Below, piece after piece: positions 11,801-23,604 of a stretch of DNA of 64,000 nucleotides. The stretch is from contig NC_065541.1 in the NCBI RefSeq assembly GCF_932294415.1, forward strand, positions 52,430,290 to 52,494,289. Direction: 5' to 3'. Below the pieces are notes generated by a model. The model made no database searches. It was not told where the DNA came from and worked only from the letters and a program-made list of their open reading frames with translations. Origin of the DNA: Quercus robur. Lineage: Eukaryota > Streptophyta > Magnoliopsida > Fagales > Fagaceae. Both the position numbers and the translations under genes were made by a program. The number at the start of each line of letters is the position of its first letter. Positions within the stretch are counted from its first letter, which is position 1.

Positions 11801-12069
11801 TGGAAACCAAAGGCTGGCCAAGATATTCGTCTGCCTATGTGCTTTCAAAAGCAACTCTCAATGCCTACACAAGGATTGTGGCTAAAAAGTTCCCGTCTTT
11901 CCGAGTCAATTGCGTCTGCCCTGGCTATGTCAAGTCAGATTTCAACCACAACACCGGCTACTTGACAACTGATGAAGGTGCTGAAAGTGTTGTAAAGTTA
12001 GCGCTCCTGCCCAACGATGGTCCTTCTGGCCTCTTCTTTTCTCGGAATGAAGTGACAACTTTTGATTGA
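8822..12069 (+). pseudogene. 5'-truncated SDR gene A
   Basis: A classical SDR of the neomenthol-dehydrogenase / salutaridine-reductase type that has lost exon 1 and the first ~60% of exon 2. Remaining exons: partial exon 2 8822-8905, exon 3 9614-9682 (NNAG motif), exon 4 10360-10548, exon 5 11689-12069 with a TGA stop. All remaining splice sites are GT-AG and all exons stay open. The catalytic YxxxK is present (YVLSK) as is the VNVSS strand, but the TGxxxGIG cofactor-binding segment is gone, so no functional enzyme can be made from this copy alone. The sequence 5' of the break is retrotransposon gag with an LTR behind it, so a chimeric LTR-driven transcript is conceivable. The gag frame does not continue in the SDR frame. 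Confidence 0.92.
10830..11567. mobile_element. nested MITE-like inverted repeats in intron 4
   Basis: Two sets of terminal inverted repeats lie in the last intron of SDR gene A. The outer pair is GGGGGAGTAGAGTAGAG near 10841 against its complement near 11510-11550, ending at GGGCCC. The inner pair (10884-10965 and 11450-11490) has a GTTTGGA core and AGAGTAGAGGGGA tails. There is no coding sequence. Typical of non-autonomous DNA elements; superfamily not assigned and target duplications not resolved. Confidence 0.55.
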
Positions 12070-12783
12070 GATTATTCATTTCTACCGCTTCTCAAAGATA
12101 TAAATACTAATAAGTTTGTACTTTTCCTGGAATTGTTTACTTTTTGTATTTTGAATCTCAATTTGATAGGCTATTTGAAAACCAATGTCTATATCGTTAG
12201 AATTGATTAGAATTGAGTTCGCTTAGGTGTTTGTATCATTTTTAATTTCTTGAAATATTGGACTTAGGGCTTATACATATAACTCATGAGCGGCTTGTCA
12301 TGATGCCTGTGTGTAAGATCCAACAAGTTTTGTTTTGGGCGTTAATTTTTCTCTCTCTTTTTCAGCTTGTTAGTGTTCATTGACTGTTTGGATTAGTGAG
12401 TTGGGCATTTAATGTGCATGGTGACTGTTGGACTTTGGCCCATTAGGAACCCACTAGTCTATTTAATATAACATATTTTTAGACCTCTTTTAGGCAGTTG
12501 AACGCCCACTTGTCCATTTTTTCCTTGTCTAATATAATACACTTTCAGGGATCAAATCCAATAGAGTTCCTAAGGTACTTACTGCATAAAGTTTTCTTCA
12601 TCATGACCATTCATTTTGAATTAAATGGTTGCTATTATGCCATATCATTAATTCATTAATAAAATCCTTAAAATAACAGTGCGACATTAACAATTAAAAA
12701 CCACATCTTTTTTATTATATTCTAATTTAGTATTTTACATATATTATCTTCATATAATTTCGGAAGATATTATAAAAACCAAC
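12070..12783. other. SDR downstream intergenic DNA
   Basis: Non-coding. It is homologous in inverted orientation to the region downstream of SDR gene C (about 24180-25086), including a conserved GGCTAAAG/TTTGGCCC-type stretch, and so belongs to the inverted duplication. It includes a probable 3' UTR after 12069. No gene seen. Confidence 0.6.
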
Positions 12784-12788
12784 CAATT

Positions 12789-13798
12789 TGTTAGGACATA
12801 TTTGATTCACTTGTTAGGAACATATGTCACTATTTTATGTAATTGGCTAATCCTTTGACAAAACACACTTTACTTGTATTTGGGTAGGTCTAGGATGTGT
12901 TTATTACTTCAAGAAACCTTATTTCAAGTTCAAGTGTTGAAGGCATGCAAGTCTATCCAAGATTCAAGTGTGAAAAGTGATGTTCATTAAAGCTCGACAG
13001 CTAGCTATCTATCGAGGCCTGTAGAGCTGTAGAACCCTGTGACTCAACAACAGCTTGACAGATAGAGTATCTATCGAGGCTTATGAAATTCAGTTTTTCA
13101 TTCAATCCGTGATTGTATGTTTGGGCTTTCTTTTCTCACAACCTTAGACATATAAAAGGATTATTTTAAGGGCCATCAAAGGTGACACAAGTTGCACAAG
13201 TTGCATAAGTGTTGAGCAAAATTTGTTCAAGCAAATTGTAACCAGAGACAGAATTTGTCCTAGTTCATATTTCTTGTGAAGAAGCAGCTGTCTTTGTACA
13301 CTGTGGGGTTTTGTGACCATGGATCTTCTCGATCTTCATATTGTGATGAACAGAAAAACTATGCAGGTAACAACCTTCTCTAGTTGGTGATTGAAATCAC
13401 GTACTGGGATTCGTGCAATTGGTTAATCACGTATTGGGAGCCATGCATTACAAGGAGAGATTGTCACTACAAAATAAGTCCAATTGGGTATTGGGGTAAG
13501 GGTTCAACTGTAGGTTGGTATAAGGTACTGAGATTCCTTTACTTGTAACCGCTTGTTGTGATAATAGTGGATTCTCGGGAGTGGTGACCTTAAAATCACT
13601 CTGTGGGGTTTTTGCCGTATAGGTTTTTCATATTCGTAAACAAATCACCGTGTCAAATTTATTTTCTGCTGCATATTTAGTTATTTGGTAATTTGTTTGT
13701 GCTACCGCACGCTTTGCATGTAATTAACTTAATTAATTCACTTAGCTAAATTAATTGGTTAATTTATCACAAAGGGTCAATACGTTTTTGGCCTATCA
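12789..13798 (+). mobile_element. complete 1,010-bp solo LTR
   Basis: Begins TGTTAGG, ends CCTATCA, and is flanked by the target duplication CAATT (12784-12788 and 13799-13803). The inverted paralogous arm (near 24150-24180) reads straight through with a single ACCAATTAA, i.e. the empty site. A TATA-like ACATATAAAAGG lies near 13145. Related LTR pieces are at 6684-7650, 53077-54020 and, reversed, at 21667-22178. Confidence 0.95.
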
Positions 13799-13803
13799 CA
13801 ATT

Positions 13804-14539
13804 AAACATTTAATATATTTAGTATATACCTATTTTCAATTTTTAGCTTTATTTCAAGCAAAATAACAAGTTAACAAAGGAGATGTGATGGGGAAAAAAA
13901 AGTGCTTATTAGCCAACTTTATGTCAGCTTCGTTGCCATCAATTTTGATTAATGTTGGAAGTTGAACTTTTAAACCTCACCTTTGCCACTATGCACCAAT
14001 TAGTCAGATAATATCAACTATAAAAATGTTGTCAAAATTTGTGCCCTATACTTACTAAAAGAAAAATACTATATTCATAATATTTTCACAATACTTTCAT
14101 AACAAATTATAAGTAGTTAGTTGTTATTGGTTCTAATTTAAACCTATTTCTTGAATTATTTTCATGCCCCATCAATAACAACTAGTAACAACTTATAGTT
14201 TAGGATTTGTTATGAAAATATTGTATATATAGAATTTCTCTTACCAAAAACAAAAGCCAAAGTAAAATTTTGCACCAATCACTCAGATAATATCAACTAT
14301 AAAAATAAAAAATAAAAGATTTTGGTCAAATTTTGTGTCCTAGGCTTACCGAAAACAAAAACAAAAGTTACTTTTTGCTAACAAAGTCATTATTTTTTAT
14401 TTTTTGATGGGAACCCAGTCATTAGTATAAGGCACAATTCAACCCACATGTGAACATGTCTCACAGTTGAATTTCTTCTTATTTAAGCAGTTTAGCATTG
14501 CTTTCTCTTATTACAAAACTGTCCAAAGTTTTATCATCA
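13804..14539. other. intergenic DNA upstream of SDR copy B
   Basis: Non-coding, AT-rich, matching in inverted orientation the region upstream of SDR copy D (23605-24150). It would be the promoter region of copy B if that copy were intact. Nothing else recognised. Confidence 0.6.
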
Positions 14540-14583
14540 ATGGCAGAAGCAATAAAAATTTACTTTGCTTCTTCTTTCATGGT

Positions 14584-15132
14584 TGTACGTTTTTAGACCC
14601 CTTAAAACACAATTGGATTAACCTAGTTAATTAGCCAAGTAATTACTTAGTCCAAATTTCAGATGTAGGTTAACACAATCATATAATCATATCAATGTAA
14701 AGTGCGGAATATAAAGAATACAAAGATATGATGACCCAGGAAACCACACCGGTAAAAATCTGGGGAGGATTTAACTTAGCTATCCTCAAGGTAAATTTGA
14801 ATCCACTATGAAAGAATTGAAGTTTTACAATAGCGACTTAGACCACTAACATCCTATTGCTACCCACTAGTAGAAAACTTACTGACACGACCACGTGATA
14901 GCTCCAAGACCACGGACTCCTTCTTTCTTGAATTCTCCAGCAAGTACAAGCACTCCTGCTTGTGTATCTTTAAGCTTTTATTGCAACAACTGAATAATCA
15001 TCAAGCTCTCAATGAAATCTCCTTTTTGATAATCCTAAGCATGTGTGAAGGCAACCACCTCTCAGATCTCACAAGAGATTCACATACACAGCAAATAGAG
15101 CAACCTCAAAAACGTGGTTAGGGTTTTCCTTC
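14584..15132 (-). repeat. 3' LTR (truncated) of the gag + ORF2 element
   Basis: Aligns with 20285 to about 20840, then jumps to internal sequence after GGGTTTTCCTT. The missing ~270 bp include the terminal PPT-proximal end. Scattered substitutions and a short indel distinguish it from its partner. Confidence 0.85.
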
Positions 15133-15227
15133 CAACAAACAAAAACTTTCCCCTAACTACAAAAAAAAAAACTCTACAAGTGTCCAAAAGTACTCCCCCT
15201 TTTTTGTGACGGAATGCCAAAGGACAA

Positions 15228-16325
15228 TCAGAATCCATCATCAAAAGGAGGTGGCAAAGGAGAACGTCGAAGATGCGTTAAATCTGTTCGCAAAGCACGG
15301 AGCTCATTAAGCACGTCCACCAAAATCTGACCATGAGCCGCCTGAACGGTCATGATAGTCTCCAATGTACGACAAATGTCAAAGTCATCTAAAGTAGGTG
15401 GTGGACGAATGGCAGCAGCACCACCACCAACAGGATCAACAGACGCCTCACCAGAAGTAGTACCTATAGAAGAAGAAGGGGGTGCAGTACCAAAAGGGTC
15501 AACTCGAGGGCGTTTAAAGCTCTCTCTCATCTGAGCAGCCCTCTACCTAAGAAAAGTGGCACCTATGGGAGCAATAATGTGTATAGGCTCAGAAGCAGGG
15601 AAGTCATCTAAACCTAAAAACAACAAAATCCTATGAACAGGATGAAAAAAAGCATGAGCGGTAGAGGAACTCCTATGAACTTCATTCAAAGAACGAAGAA
15701 ACAAATGAGGAAAGCTAATAGGAGCATTCGTAACAAGAGCATACAAAAATGCACATCACTCCAAAGAAATGGTGGGCAGATGAGAGATAGGCCACAAGGA
15801 ATGACGCGCTATCCTAAAGAAAAGATAGGTAGTCTCATTGAGCTCAGTAGAAGTGATCCAAGGATTAGAACCCCACCGGATAGAAGTACCAGTGACGTAA
15901 GACATGATGTCGTCTAGGGGAGGAGACTCATCATAAGGATAAACAAGGTTCGGGACCACAGGTACCCCAAAAGCATCAGCCACTACACGAGGAGTAATGG
16001 TGAACTCTACACTTTGTATCCAACTCTTGACTAAAGTGTTGGAATCATAGACGTGGATAGAGAGGTTCGAGTAGAACTCTCTAATCAAGGTAGCAGGAGG
16101 AGGATAATCAATATCTAAAAGTGGCAACCAGCCATGATGCTCAAATTTTGCTCTAATGGCAGGATCTAGCTCATCTAACAAAACCTTACGCTCAGCCCAA
16201 ATTTTTCTCTTAAGGTTTAGTGTCTCATACAACTCTTGGCTTTTCTCACTCCGAAACAAAGTGCCCATAGAGGAAGGAGTAGAAGAAGAGGAAGATGTCC
16301 TATGGGCTCTAGTTTTTCTAGGCAT
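15228..16325 (-). pseudogene. ORF2: plant transposon-type protein, env-like position
   Basis: A single frame of 366 codons from ATG at 16323-16325, beginning MPRKTRAHRTSSSSS. It is broken by only two stops (15756-15758 TGA and 15540-15542 TAG). Features seen: a Ser-rich N-terminus, a central conserved domain with LIREFYSNLS, a VVADAFGVPV motif and a YDESPPLDDIMSYV motif, and a C-terminal helix with ALRTDLTHLR. This resembles the 'putative plant transposon protein' domain often found in retroelement-associated frames. I know of no biochemical function. It matches the 364-codon frames at 45322-46416 and 61192-62286 in length and position. Alternative: a captured host gene. Confidence 0.8.
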
Positions 16326-18555
16326 GGTGCTAGGGTAAGGACAGAGACACAAGAGAAAGAACAAAAAAAAAAAAAAAAAAAAAAAAACCAAGGACAGACT
16401 ACAAGTTAGCACAAAAAAATATAGAAATAACAATCTATATGATGCATGAACAGAAAAATGTCATGATGCATGCTCTAATGCAGTGATAACAAGTTCAACT
16501 TAAGTTTAGAATCACAAAATTGGCTTGAGCATTGAGTTTATAACAAAAACCCCAAAATTTTGAAAAATCACTTATTTTATTTGTACTAAATTGACCAATT
16601 GATCATCACACAAGTTAGGAAACAGTTTATAATGATCAAATTAATCAATCCAACAAGCCAATTTCATCAATTAAATTCAATTTGAACAAAATCCCCAAAT
16701 TGGGTAGTTTCAAGCCCTAGAATTTTCAATTTCTCACAATACAAAAAATTGATCAAATTAAACACCAAAGATCATGTTTATAACATCCCCCAACAAAAAC
16801 CCATTGATCAATTGTGAAAGAAAAGGCTTAATTCATCACAAATCCAAAAATTTCATATGTTCGAAAATTCCCTAATAATCCATGAAAAGTGAAAATAAAT
16901 GCAAAAGGAAGGGTATAAAGGTCTTATTGGCCTTGGGAGAGAAAAACCTTGCAAAAAGAATGGAGGAAAACGACAAAAAAATTGATGGGAGCCTTGACCG
17001 CATCGTATAGAGAGAAAAAAAATTGAAAAACTTTTGAAAAAGTGAGTCTGAACACGTGAAAATCAGTTTTTATAAAAATTCTCTACACGATTTTTGATCG
17101 ATCGAAAAACAGATTCGATCGGTCGAAAATGCTTCGATTGATCCACCACCAATCGAGCACCGATCGAAACAGACAAAGACTCATAAACATTTTTAATCGC
17201 AATTTCGATCGGTTGAAAAACAATTTCGATCGGTCAAAATTCTAGAAAAACAGTTTTTTTGAAAAACAAAGCAAAATAATGCAGAAACTCCTCAAAGCAT
17301 TGAATTTTATGAATCATATGCATGAGTATGAGATGAAATGCTTTTTAAAAACACATGTTTTGAACCCAGTTTTCCCAAAATTAAGATTTTCAATCCAGTC
17401 TCTTAAAATCTCAACCATCAAATGTGTTTTGCATAAAACTCAAGAAATTTTCAAACTTGGTTGGTCAAACCAAAAACACACACAATAACATGTACAAAGT
17501 TTAGCAAAAAGTAACTTGTGTAGTGTGTTCAACTAGCAAAAACTTGAGATACATGTGAGGTGATATATGAATAGAAATCAAACATAAAGTCTACAAAATT
17601 CATCACATAGTGTTTGAAAAAGACTATCACCTAAAGAGTTACATCATATAACTCCCACGTCTCCTAGATCATAAGTTTACAATCATGTAAGTTTCTTGAT
17701 TTGCCTCATATTGTACACACAAATTTTAATTTAGCAGAAACTTATTAAATTAGCCAGGATAATGTACAAACCAATTTTATTTGATTGATTTAACTTTAGG
17801 TCCAATAATGTACACACCAATTTTAAGCAATTTACCCAAGGCTACACCTTATTTTCTTTTTGTGCATGTGTTACACTTTCTCGAGCACAAAATCTTACGA
17901 TATGCACTAAGGTGTTCAAAATTGGCTAGTGAACAGTGGTGAGATGGTTATTTATGCCTTTCTCCAAAGGTTCAAGTCCGACAGTCAAAAACATGTGACT
18001 TCAAGATCAAGACAAAGTGATCAAAAACTATAAACATCTTTCCCACACAACATGCACTACAAAGTTTCAACTAGTAAAGTGTAATAAATAAGCTCATCCA
18101 AGCTAAACAAGGTACAAACACATGTTATGTGAAAATAAATTGACCAACCTTGTTTTCAATGCCAAGAAAACAAATGCAAAACACAATTTGCTTCCTTTTT
18201 TTTTTCTTTTTTCTTTTTACAAAAATAAAACAAAAACAACCTAGAATGAAATGCATGAATGATATGCAATGCAAATCCTAGAAACAAAGAAAATAAAAAA
18301 CCAAAGAACAATGGTCACAAAAAGTAGAGCAAAGAAGCACAAGGACCATGTCAGAAAGACTCAATTTGATTGAGCCTTTTGCATCCAAAACTTTTTAGAT
18401 ACACCTCGAGCATTGGAGTTCTTATTCACATGAGAATGATTACCAACTCCAGGATTGGAATAAAGGTTTAAAGCCTTTACCAATTCACCAATAAGTACAA
18501 TAGGATCTTGTGCTTGAGTCACAGGTGCTTTTGATTTGTTTGCTCGCTTAGTAGC
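16326..18555 (-). other. non-coding spacer where pol would be expected
   Basis: Between the gag stop and ORF2 start there is 2.2 kb of AT-rich DNA without any pol motif. It includes repeated short phrases (for example AATGTACACACCAATTTTA near 17715 and 17805) and the palindrome cluster annotated separately. The same spacer is found at 62287-64000. Confidence 0.75.
17090..17250. promoter_or_regulatory. CGATCG palindrome cluster upstream of ORF2
   Basis: At least five CGATCG palindromes in about 150 bp, most within TTCGATCGGTCGA-like contexts. The same motif family appears in this element's 5' LTR (20905-20955: TCGATTGGTCGAG and CTCGATCGATTGAG). On the coding strand the cluster lies ~770 bp 5' of ORF2. 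A regulatory role is inferred only from repetition and position. Confidence 0.5.
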
Positions 18556-20211
18556 TTACAGCTTGTAACAGTTTGGACGAATGTGCCCAGACTTTCCACA
18601 AAAATGACAAACCCATGCAGGTTTATCATGTGTCTTGCCCTTAAGAGGGTTAGGAGCCTTAGGTTTAGACTCATGAAGATCAACCCTAATCTTCCTAGGA
18701 GGTATAACTTCTATAGATTTAGCCTCACTCACAAAGGGTTTAACAACCTCACTTACATAGGGTTCGGAAGAAGAAGAAGGAACAAAGTTTGTGGAATGGG
18801 GTGCAGGCACAGAGATGCTTTCTACAAAACCTAAGCCAATTTTGTCAGAGGGAGACTTTTGAACACTCAGTATGTGATCAAGTTTGGAGCTTGCAGACCT
18901 ATCAGTTTGTTCTCTAGCAACAAATAGATCATGTTCCAAATTTTTAATTTTTTCAAGTAAAAGCATGTTCTTAGACTTCACATTATTCAAAAGTTCAATA
19001 ACATCAAACAAATTTTTCTTATCAAGCTCAAGAGATGCAATTTTCTTCAAGCCTAATTCAACACTCATAGCATCCTTTGTAGCAACTTTGCAAAGTTTAT
19101 TGTAGGCTTCTTGAAGATCTGCATCCTCAAAGAGTTCCCCATCAGAAGGGTTCTCTTCAACAGACAAGCTTTCATTGACTACAGCAATAGCAGTGAAAGT
19201 AATGAAGTTTCCATCCTCGTCACAACCAGACTCATCATTAGAAACTTCATCATCACTAAGGGTTACAGCCATAGCCTTACCCTTAGACCTCAAGTGTGTA
19301 GGACATTCAGATTTCATATGACCATACCCTTGACATCCAAAACATTGAGGACCCATAGAATTATTAGAAGATTGACCTACTTCCTCTCTAGGTTTTTTAG
19401 TGTTGTTAACCTTAGTGGGATCATTCTTCCTAAAGTTTTTAGGTTCAGCAGTGTTCGTACCTCTTACCCTTCTGTTGTTGTTTCTAAGGAAATTCCTAAA
19501 GTTCTTGGCAAGGTAAGCAATCTCTGTAGTAGAGAGCTCATCATCAAATCCACTAACATCAACATCATCAACTGACTTAAGAGCTATTGATTTGGATTTG
19601 CTAGTTTTGGGTAGGTCCAACTCATAAGACTGAAATGATCCTACAAGTTCATCAACAGGGATGGAGTCCACATCCTTGCTCTCAGTGATGGCAGTCACTT
19701 TAGGTCTAAAATCTTTAGTTAAAGATCTAAGAATCTTCCTAACAATTTTAGGCTGATCATAGATTTCACTCAGATTATATGCAGAATTAACAATATCATT
19801 AAATTTAGCATAAAATTCATCAAAAGATTCATCATCAGACATTCTAATACTTTCAAATCTAGTTGTTAATTGCTGTAACTTATTGATTTTAATAGCTTTT
19901 GTGCCTTCATACACAGTTTGGAGGATACTCCAAATAGTATGAGCAACCTCAACATTAGAGATTCTCTTAAATTCCTCCATAGAAACAGCATTAAAGAAAC
20001 CATTCATAGCTTTGCTATTGAACGCAGCTACTTTTTTTTGAGAAGTTTGTCATTCACTAACAGGAGTAGTGGGCTTCTCCCATCCGTATTCAACGGAGTT
20101 CCAGACTCTCTCATCAATAGATTTCAGGAATGCTTTCATCCTTACTTTCCAATAAGCATAATTATTCTCATCAAAGTGAGGAGGAATAACTAGAGAGTGT
20201 CCGTGTTCCAT
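18556..20211 (-). pseudogene. Sirevirus-type gag, nearly intact
   Basis: Frame of 552 codons from ATG at 20209-20211, just downstream of the PBS, with one in-frame TGA (20050-20052). Residues ~60-190 form the UBN2-like gag core (SFDEFYAKFNDIVN, PKIVRKILRSL). A first zinc knuckle CFGCQGYGHMKSEC lies near residue 290, followed by an acidic/coiled-coil region rich in Lys/Leu/Glu, and a second knuckle CHFCGKSGHIRPNC next to the stop. It would form the capsid/nucleocapsid of virus-like particles. The frame ends right after the second knuckle, where protease would normally follow. Related to the gag fragments at 7651 and 54021. Confidence 0.92.
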
Positions 20212-20270
20212 GACAACAGGGGTCAAGGATCAGCTTAGAGATCAAAAGATTTACATCAAGAGAGCCACTT

Positions 20271-20282
20271 GCTTTGATACCA
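20271..20282 (-). other. primer-binding site
   Basis: Reads TGGTATCAAAGC on the minus strand, two nt from the end of the 5' LTR. This is the initiator Met-tRNA PBS with one mismatch (expected TGGTATCAGAGC). Confidence 0.85.
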
Positions 20283-20284
20283 CT

Positions 20285-21113
20285 TGTACATTTTTAGACC
20301 CCTTAAAACACAATTTGATTAACCTAGTTAATTAGCCAAGTGATTACTTAGTCCAAATTTCAGATCTAGGTTAACACAATCATATAATCATATCAATGTA
20401 AAATGCAGAATATAAAGAACACAAAGATATGATGACCTAGGAAACCACATCGGTAAAAACCTGGGGAGGATTTAACCGAGCTATCCCCAAGGTAAACTAG
20501 AATCCATTATGAAAGAATTGAAGTTTTACAATAGCGACTTAGACCACTAACATCCTATTGTTACCCACTAGTAGAAAACTTACTAACACAACCCAAGACC
20601 ACAGACTCCTTCTTTCTTGAATTCTCCAGCAAGTTTAAGCACTTCTACTTGTATATCTTTAAGCTTTTATTGCAACAACTGAATGATCAGCAAGCTCTCA
20701 ATGAAATCTCCTTCTTGATAATCCTAAGCATGTGTGAAGGCAACCACCTCTCAGATCTCACAAGAGATTCACACACACAGCAAATAGAGCAACCTCAAAA
20801 ACGTGGTTAGGGTTTTCCTTTTATACCTAGGGCAAAACATCAAACCTTACACATCATATGGGTTTAGGGTTGAGTTGGAAATTCTGCAGAAAAAAAATTC
20901 TGCCCGACTTTCGATTGGTCGAGTCTAATTCTCGATCGATTGAGCCAGACCGAATTGCACAATGAATTCTGCAATAGCTCGATTCCAACTTTACATAAAA
21001 CACATACTTTGAGCAAGTCTAAAACAAGAGTAAAAACCTATTTTAATCATGGCTTGCCAACAATACAAATTAGAGTTCTAATACATTAGTTCCTAAGTAC
21101 TTAGAACCTAACA
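20285..21113 (-). repeat. 5' LTR of the gag + ORF2 element
   Basis: 829 bp, TGTACA...CTAACA in plus-strand reading, followed by the target duplication ATAGT. Contains CGATCG/CGATTGG motifs at 20905-20955. Confidence 0.92.
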
Positions 21114-21254
21114 ATAGTGTTTTCGCAACAGTGCTGTGACACGGAAATTTTTTTATACTTTTTCTTTTTATTTGTTTTAATTTTGGACTATCTTTTTTTT
21201 CTTTTTCTTTTTTTTTCCAGGTATGCAGTTGTTACAAAGGCCAATAAGGGGATT

Positions 21255-21666
21255 ATGGACTACTAAACCAACCTGTTGGGTTCAAATATAAGGCCTTACG
21301 AACTACTAAACCAGCCTATTGAGTTCAATTATATTCAAATTAGGGGATGCATAACTTGCTTGTAGCCGTAGGTCACAATTACTCGATTGCAATACATTTT
21401 GTTAAATTATTGGTGCCATAATTAATGTAATTTCTAACAAAGTAAGAAAAAATCATTGCACTAAAATGGGGGATGCTTAAATATCTATCTTTCTTCGGCC
21501 AAAGGCAATTGGAGGTTGAAAGTGGATATTCTAGCGAAATTGCCAAGAAAAGATGTACAAATAACTAAAGAAAGAAAATTCTTAGGGACTTTCAATGCCA
21601 TACCTTTCTCTATATCTCATTTTCTTTCTAGAATTCCTTGGAATCATCCTAACATCCAATAGTAAG
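21255..21666. other. junction zone of the inverted SDR duplication
   Basis: Holds a ~44-bp imperfect tandem repeat (ACTACTAAACCA at about 21257 and 21303) and then plus-oriented sequence resembling SDR intron 3 (TAATTTCTAACAAAGTAAG at about 21432). This is the centre between the plus- and minus-strand SDR arms. No gene. Confidence 0.6.
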
Positions 21667-22178
21667 TGATAGTCCAAAAACGTATTAACCCCTTGTGATA
21701 AATTAATTGATTAATTAGCCAAGTTTATTGATTAATCAAATTAACATGCAATGTATGTGGTAGCACAAACAAATCACCAATTAAACTAAGTTTGCAGTGG
21801 AAATTAAATCGTCAAGGTGATTTTTTTACGAATGAGGAAAACCAACACGGCAAAAACTCCACCGGGTGATTTTAAGGTCACTACTCCCGAGAATCCACTA
21901 TTATCACAACAAACGGTTATAAGTAAAGGAATCTCAGTACCTTATACCAACCTATAGTTAAACCCTTATCCTAATACCCAATTAGACATGTTCTGTAGTG
22001 ACAATCTCTCATTTTAATGCACTGCTCCCAGTATGTGACTAACCAATTGTGCGGATCCCAATACGCGACTTCAATCACCAACTAGAGAAGGTTGTTAGCT
22101 GCAAAGTTCTTCAGTTCATCACACGATGAAGATCGAGAAGCTCCTTGGTTACAAAACCCTACGGTGCACAAACACGGC
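21667..22178 (-). mobile_element. truncated LTR fragment, reversed
   Basis: About 512 bp matching the 3' half of the 12789-13798 LTR in reverse orientation, beginning TGATAG (complement of CTATCA). It ends at about 22178 inside the LTR and joins SDR intron 3 of copy D. It replaces exons 4-5 of copy D. Confidence 0.85.
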
Positions 22179-22717
22179 AATAGTTAGTTTCCCAACCCCA
22201 GTCTGAAGACACAAACACACCATACTTAGAGTAAAATTATCCATAATTTTGTGGCCAAAAAGTGAATTGCTACCAGATACAATACGTTAACTTTGACTAA
22301 ATAGGTTTTAGGAAACTTGACATTAAGGTCTTCATATAACCAAATAAGTCTAAAAGGCAAATTAATTGATGCTTGTATGATTCGACATGGATTTTTTTTT
22401 TTTTTTTTTTCCTTTTTCTTTCTAGAATATGACTAATATAATAAGACTTTTATTACATTCTTCCTTTGGGAGTTTTAAATAGAATATTTACTTTCAACCT
22501 ACAGGCTACAAGAGGGCTTTTGGCTGGACAAAACTGGTTTGGCTTATGTTTCTTTCTTACTTTGTTAGGAATTAACAACAATGATCACCAAGAGCTATAT
22601 AACAAGATAATGTCTAATCCTGAAGTTACAATCAAGTCACTCTTCCTCAAAGTTACATCCAAGTCCAATCACTGTTTTTTTTTGGCAAAGAAAAAATATC
22701 ATACTTACAGAACTTAC

Positions 22718-23604
22718 CATATCATTACCTGAATCAGCTAAAGCATCACCATCAATTATAGCTCCAGGAATCCCCGCGTTGTTGACCTGCATAGAAATTT
22801 AAGATTTGTTATCATTTATTTTATATTGTAAGTTTGACTTATGAACAAGATATAACTCATAGCAAGTATTGTCGAGAATCTCTAATCTTTTGATAATTGA
22901 CCAATCATATCAAAAATTTCAATTTGAACTAAACAAGATGGGATTATAACAAGAGCAGTCTACAACATAGCTTTAGTTTTAGTTGAAAATTCATTGATTG
23001 AATCAATGTGCAAATTTTTATGCATTTTTAAGCAAGGTATAGTGTTAACTGTTTAGACTCTACAGTCTACACTCATATCAATATTTCCAATACCTTCTAC
23101 CCCTCTCTTTCCTATTCTATGTCATTCATATTCAAAATAAATAAATAAAAAACACATATCACAGCTTTCAAATAGTTACAAAATTCAAATGGCTCGTTTA
23201 AGCACCAGGAACATTTTCAAACTTACCAATATATCAAGCTTCCCATATTTGGTTTTAATGAAATCTGCTAAGGAAGATATACTAGCATGGTCAGCCACAT
23301 CAAGCTGATGAAATACCACATGGTCAGATAGCCCAGACTCTATCAGCTTTTCAACAGCTTCAGGGCCTTTTTTCTCATCTCTAGCAGTTAGCATCACCAT
23401 GATCCCATTTGAGGCCAATTTCCTTCATATTCCAAAACCAATCCCCTTATTGGCCCCTGTAACAACTGCAAACCTGAAAGGAAAAAATAAGTATAAAAAT
23501 TAAAACAAATAAAAAGAAAAGTATAAATAAATTGCTGTGTCATAGCACTGTTACGAAAACAACATGAGAGAAGAAGCAAAGTACTTTTTTGTTGCTTCTG
23601 CCAT
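22718..23604 (-). pseudogene. SDR pseudogene D, exons 1-3
   Basis: Exon 1 23585-23604, exon 2 23227-23473 (247 nt) and exon 3 22718-22786 (69 nt) have exactly the lengths of the intact gene's exons, with GT-AG borders. Exon 2 encodes [12 protein letters not shown], then has a TGA where the homologue has a Cys codon. Exon 3 carries NNAG but ends in a changed tail (SGNDM). Residual intron 3 continues to about 22180, where a reversed LTR fragment replaces exons 4 and 5. The copy cannot encode the active site. It lies 1.5 kb downstream of gene C on the same strand, mirroring copies A and B on the plus strand. Confidence 0.9.

Larger units (their letters stand above)
14584..21113 (-). mobile_element. 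pol-less Sirevirus-like element (gag + ORF2)
   Basis: A minus-strand LTR element. Its 5' LTR is 20285-21113 (TGTACA...CTAACA); the 3' LTR, 14584 to about 15132, lacks ~270 bp of its inner end. Target duplication ATGGT/ATAGT (14579-14583 and 21114-21118), one base changed. The PBS is at 20271-20282. Order of contents: gag (20211-18556), non-coding spacer with a CGATCG cluster, ORF2 (16325-15228), PPT-like AGGGGGAG (15191-15200). No protease, integrase, RT or RNase H sequence is present. The LTRs differ at roughly 4-5% by eye, so this is much older than the element at 43461. Confidence 0.88.
14540..21254 (+). pseudogene. SDR remnant B split by a Sirevirus
   Basis: Exon 1 is 14540-14559 (ATGGCAGAAGC...), matching exon 1 of the intact gene at 28205-28224, but the donor reads TTACTT instead of GTACTT. 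Intron 1 then contains the 6.5-kb retroelement 14584-21113. Exon 2 starts after an acceptor at 21218-21220 and keeps only ~34 nt (VVTKANKG). The first glycine of TGxxxGIG has become Lys, and homology ends at about 21254. Everything downstream is lost. Next to it, 21420-21650 still resembles SDR intron 3. Non-functional. Confidence 0.88.
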
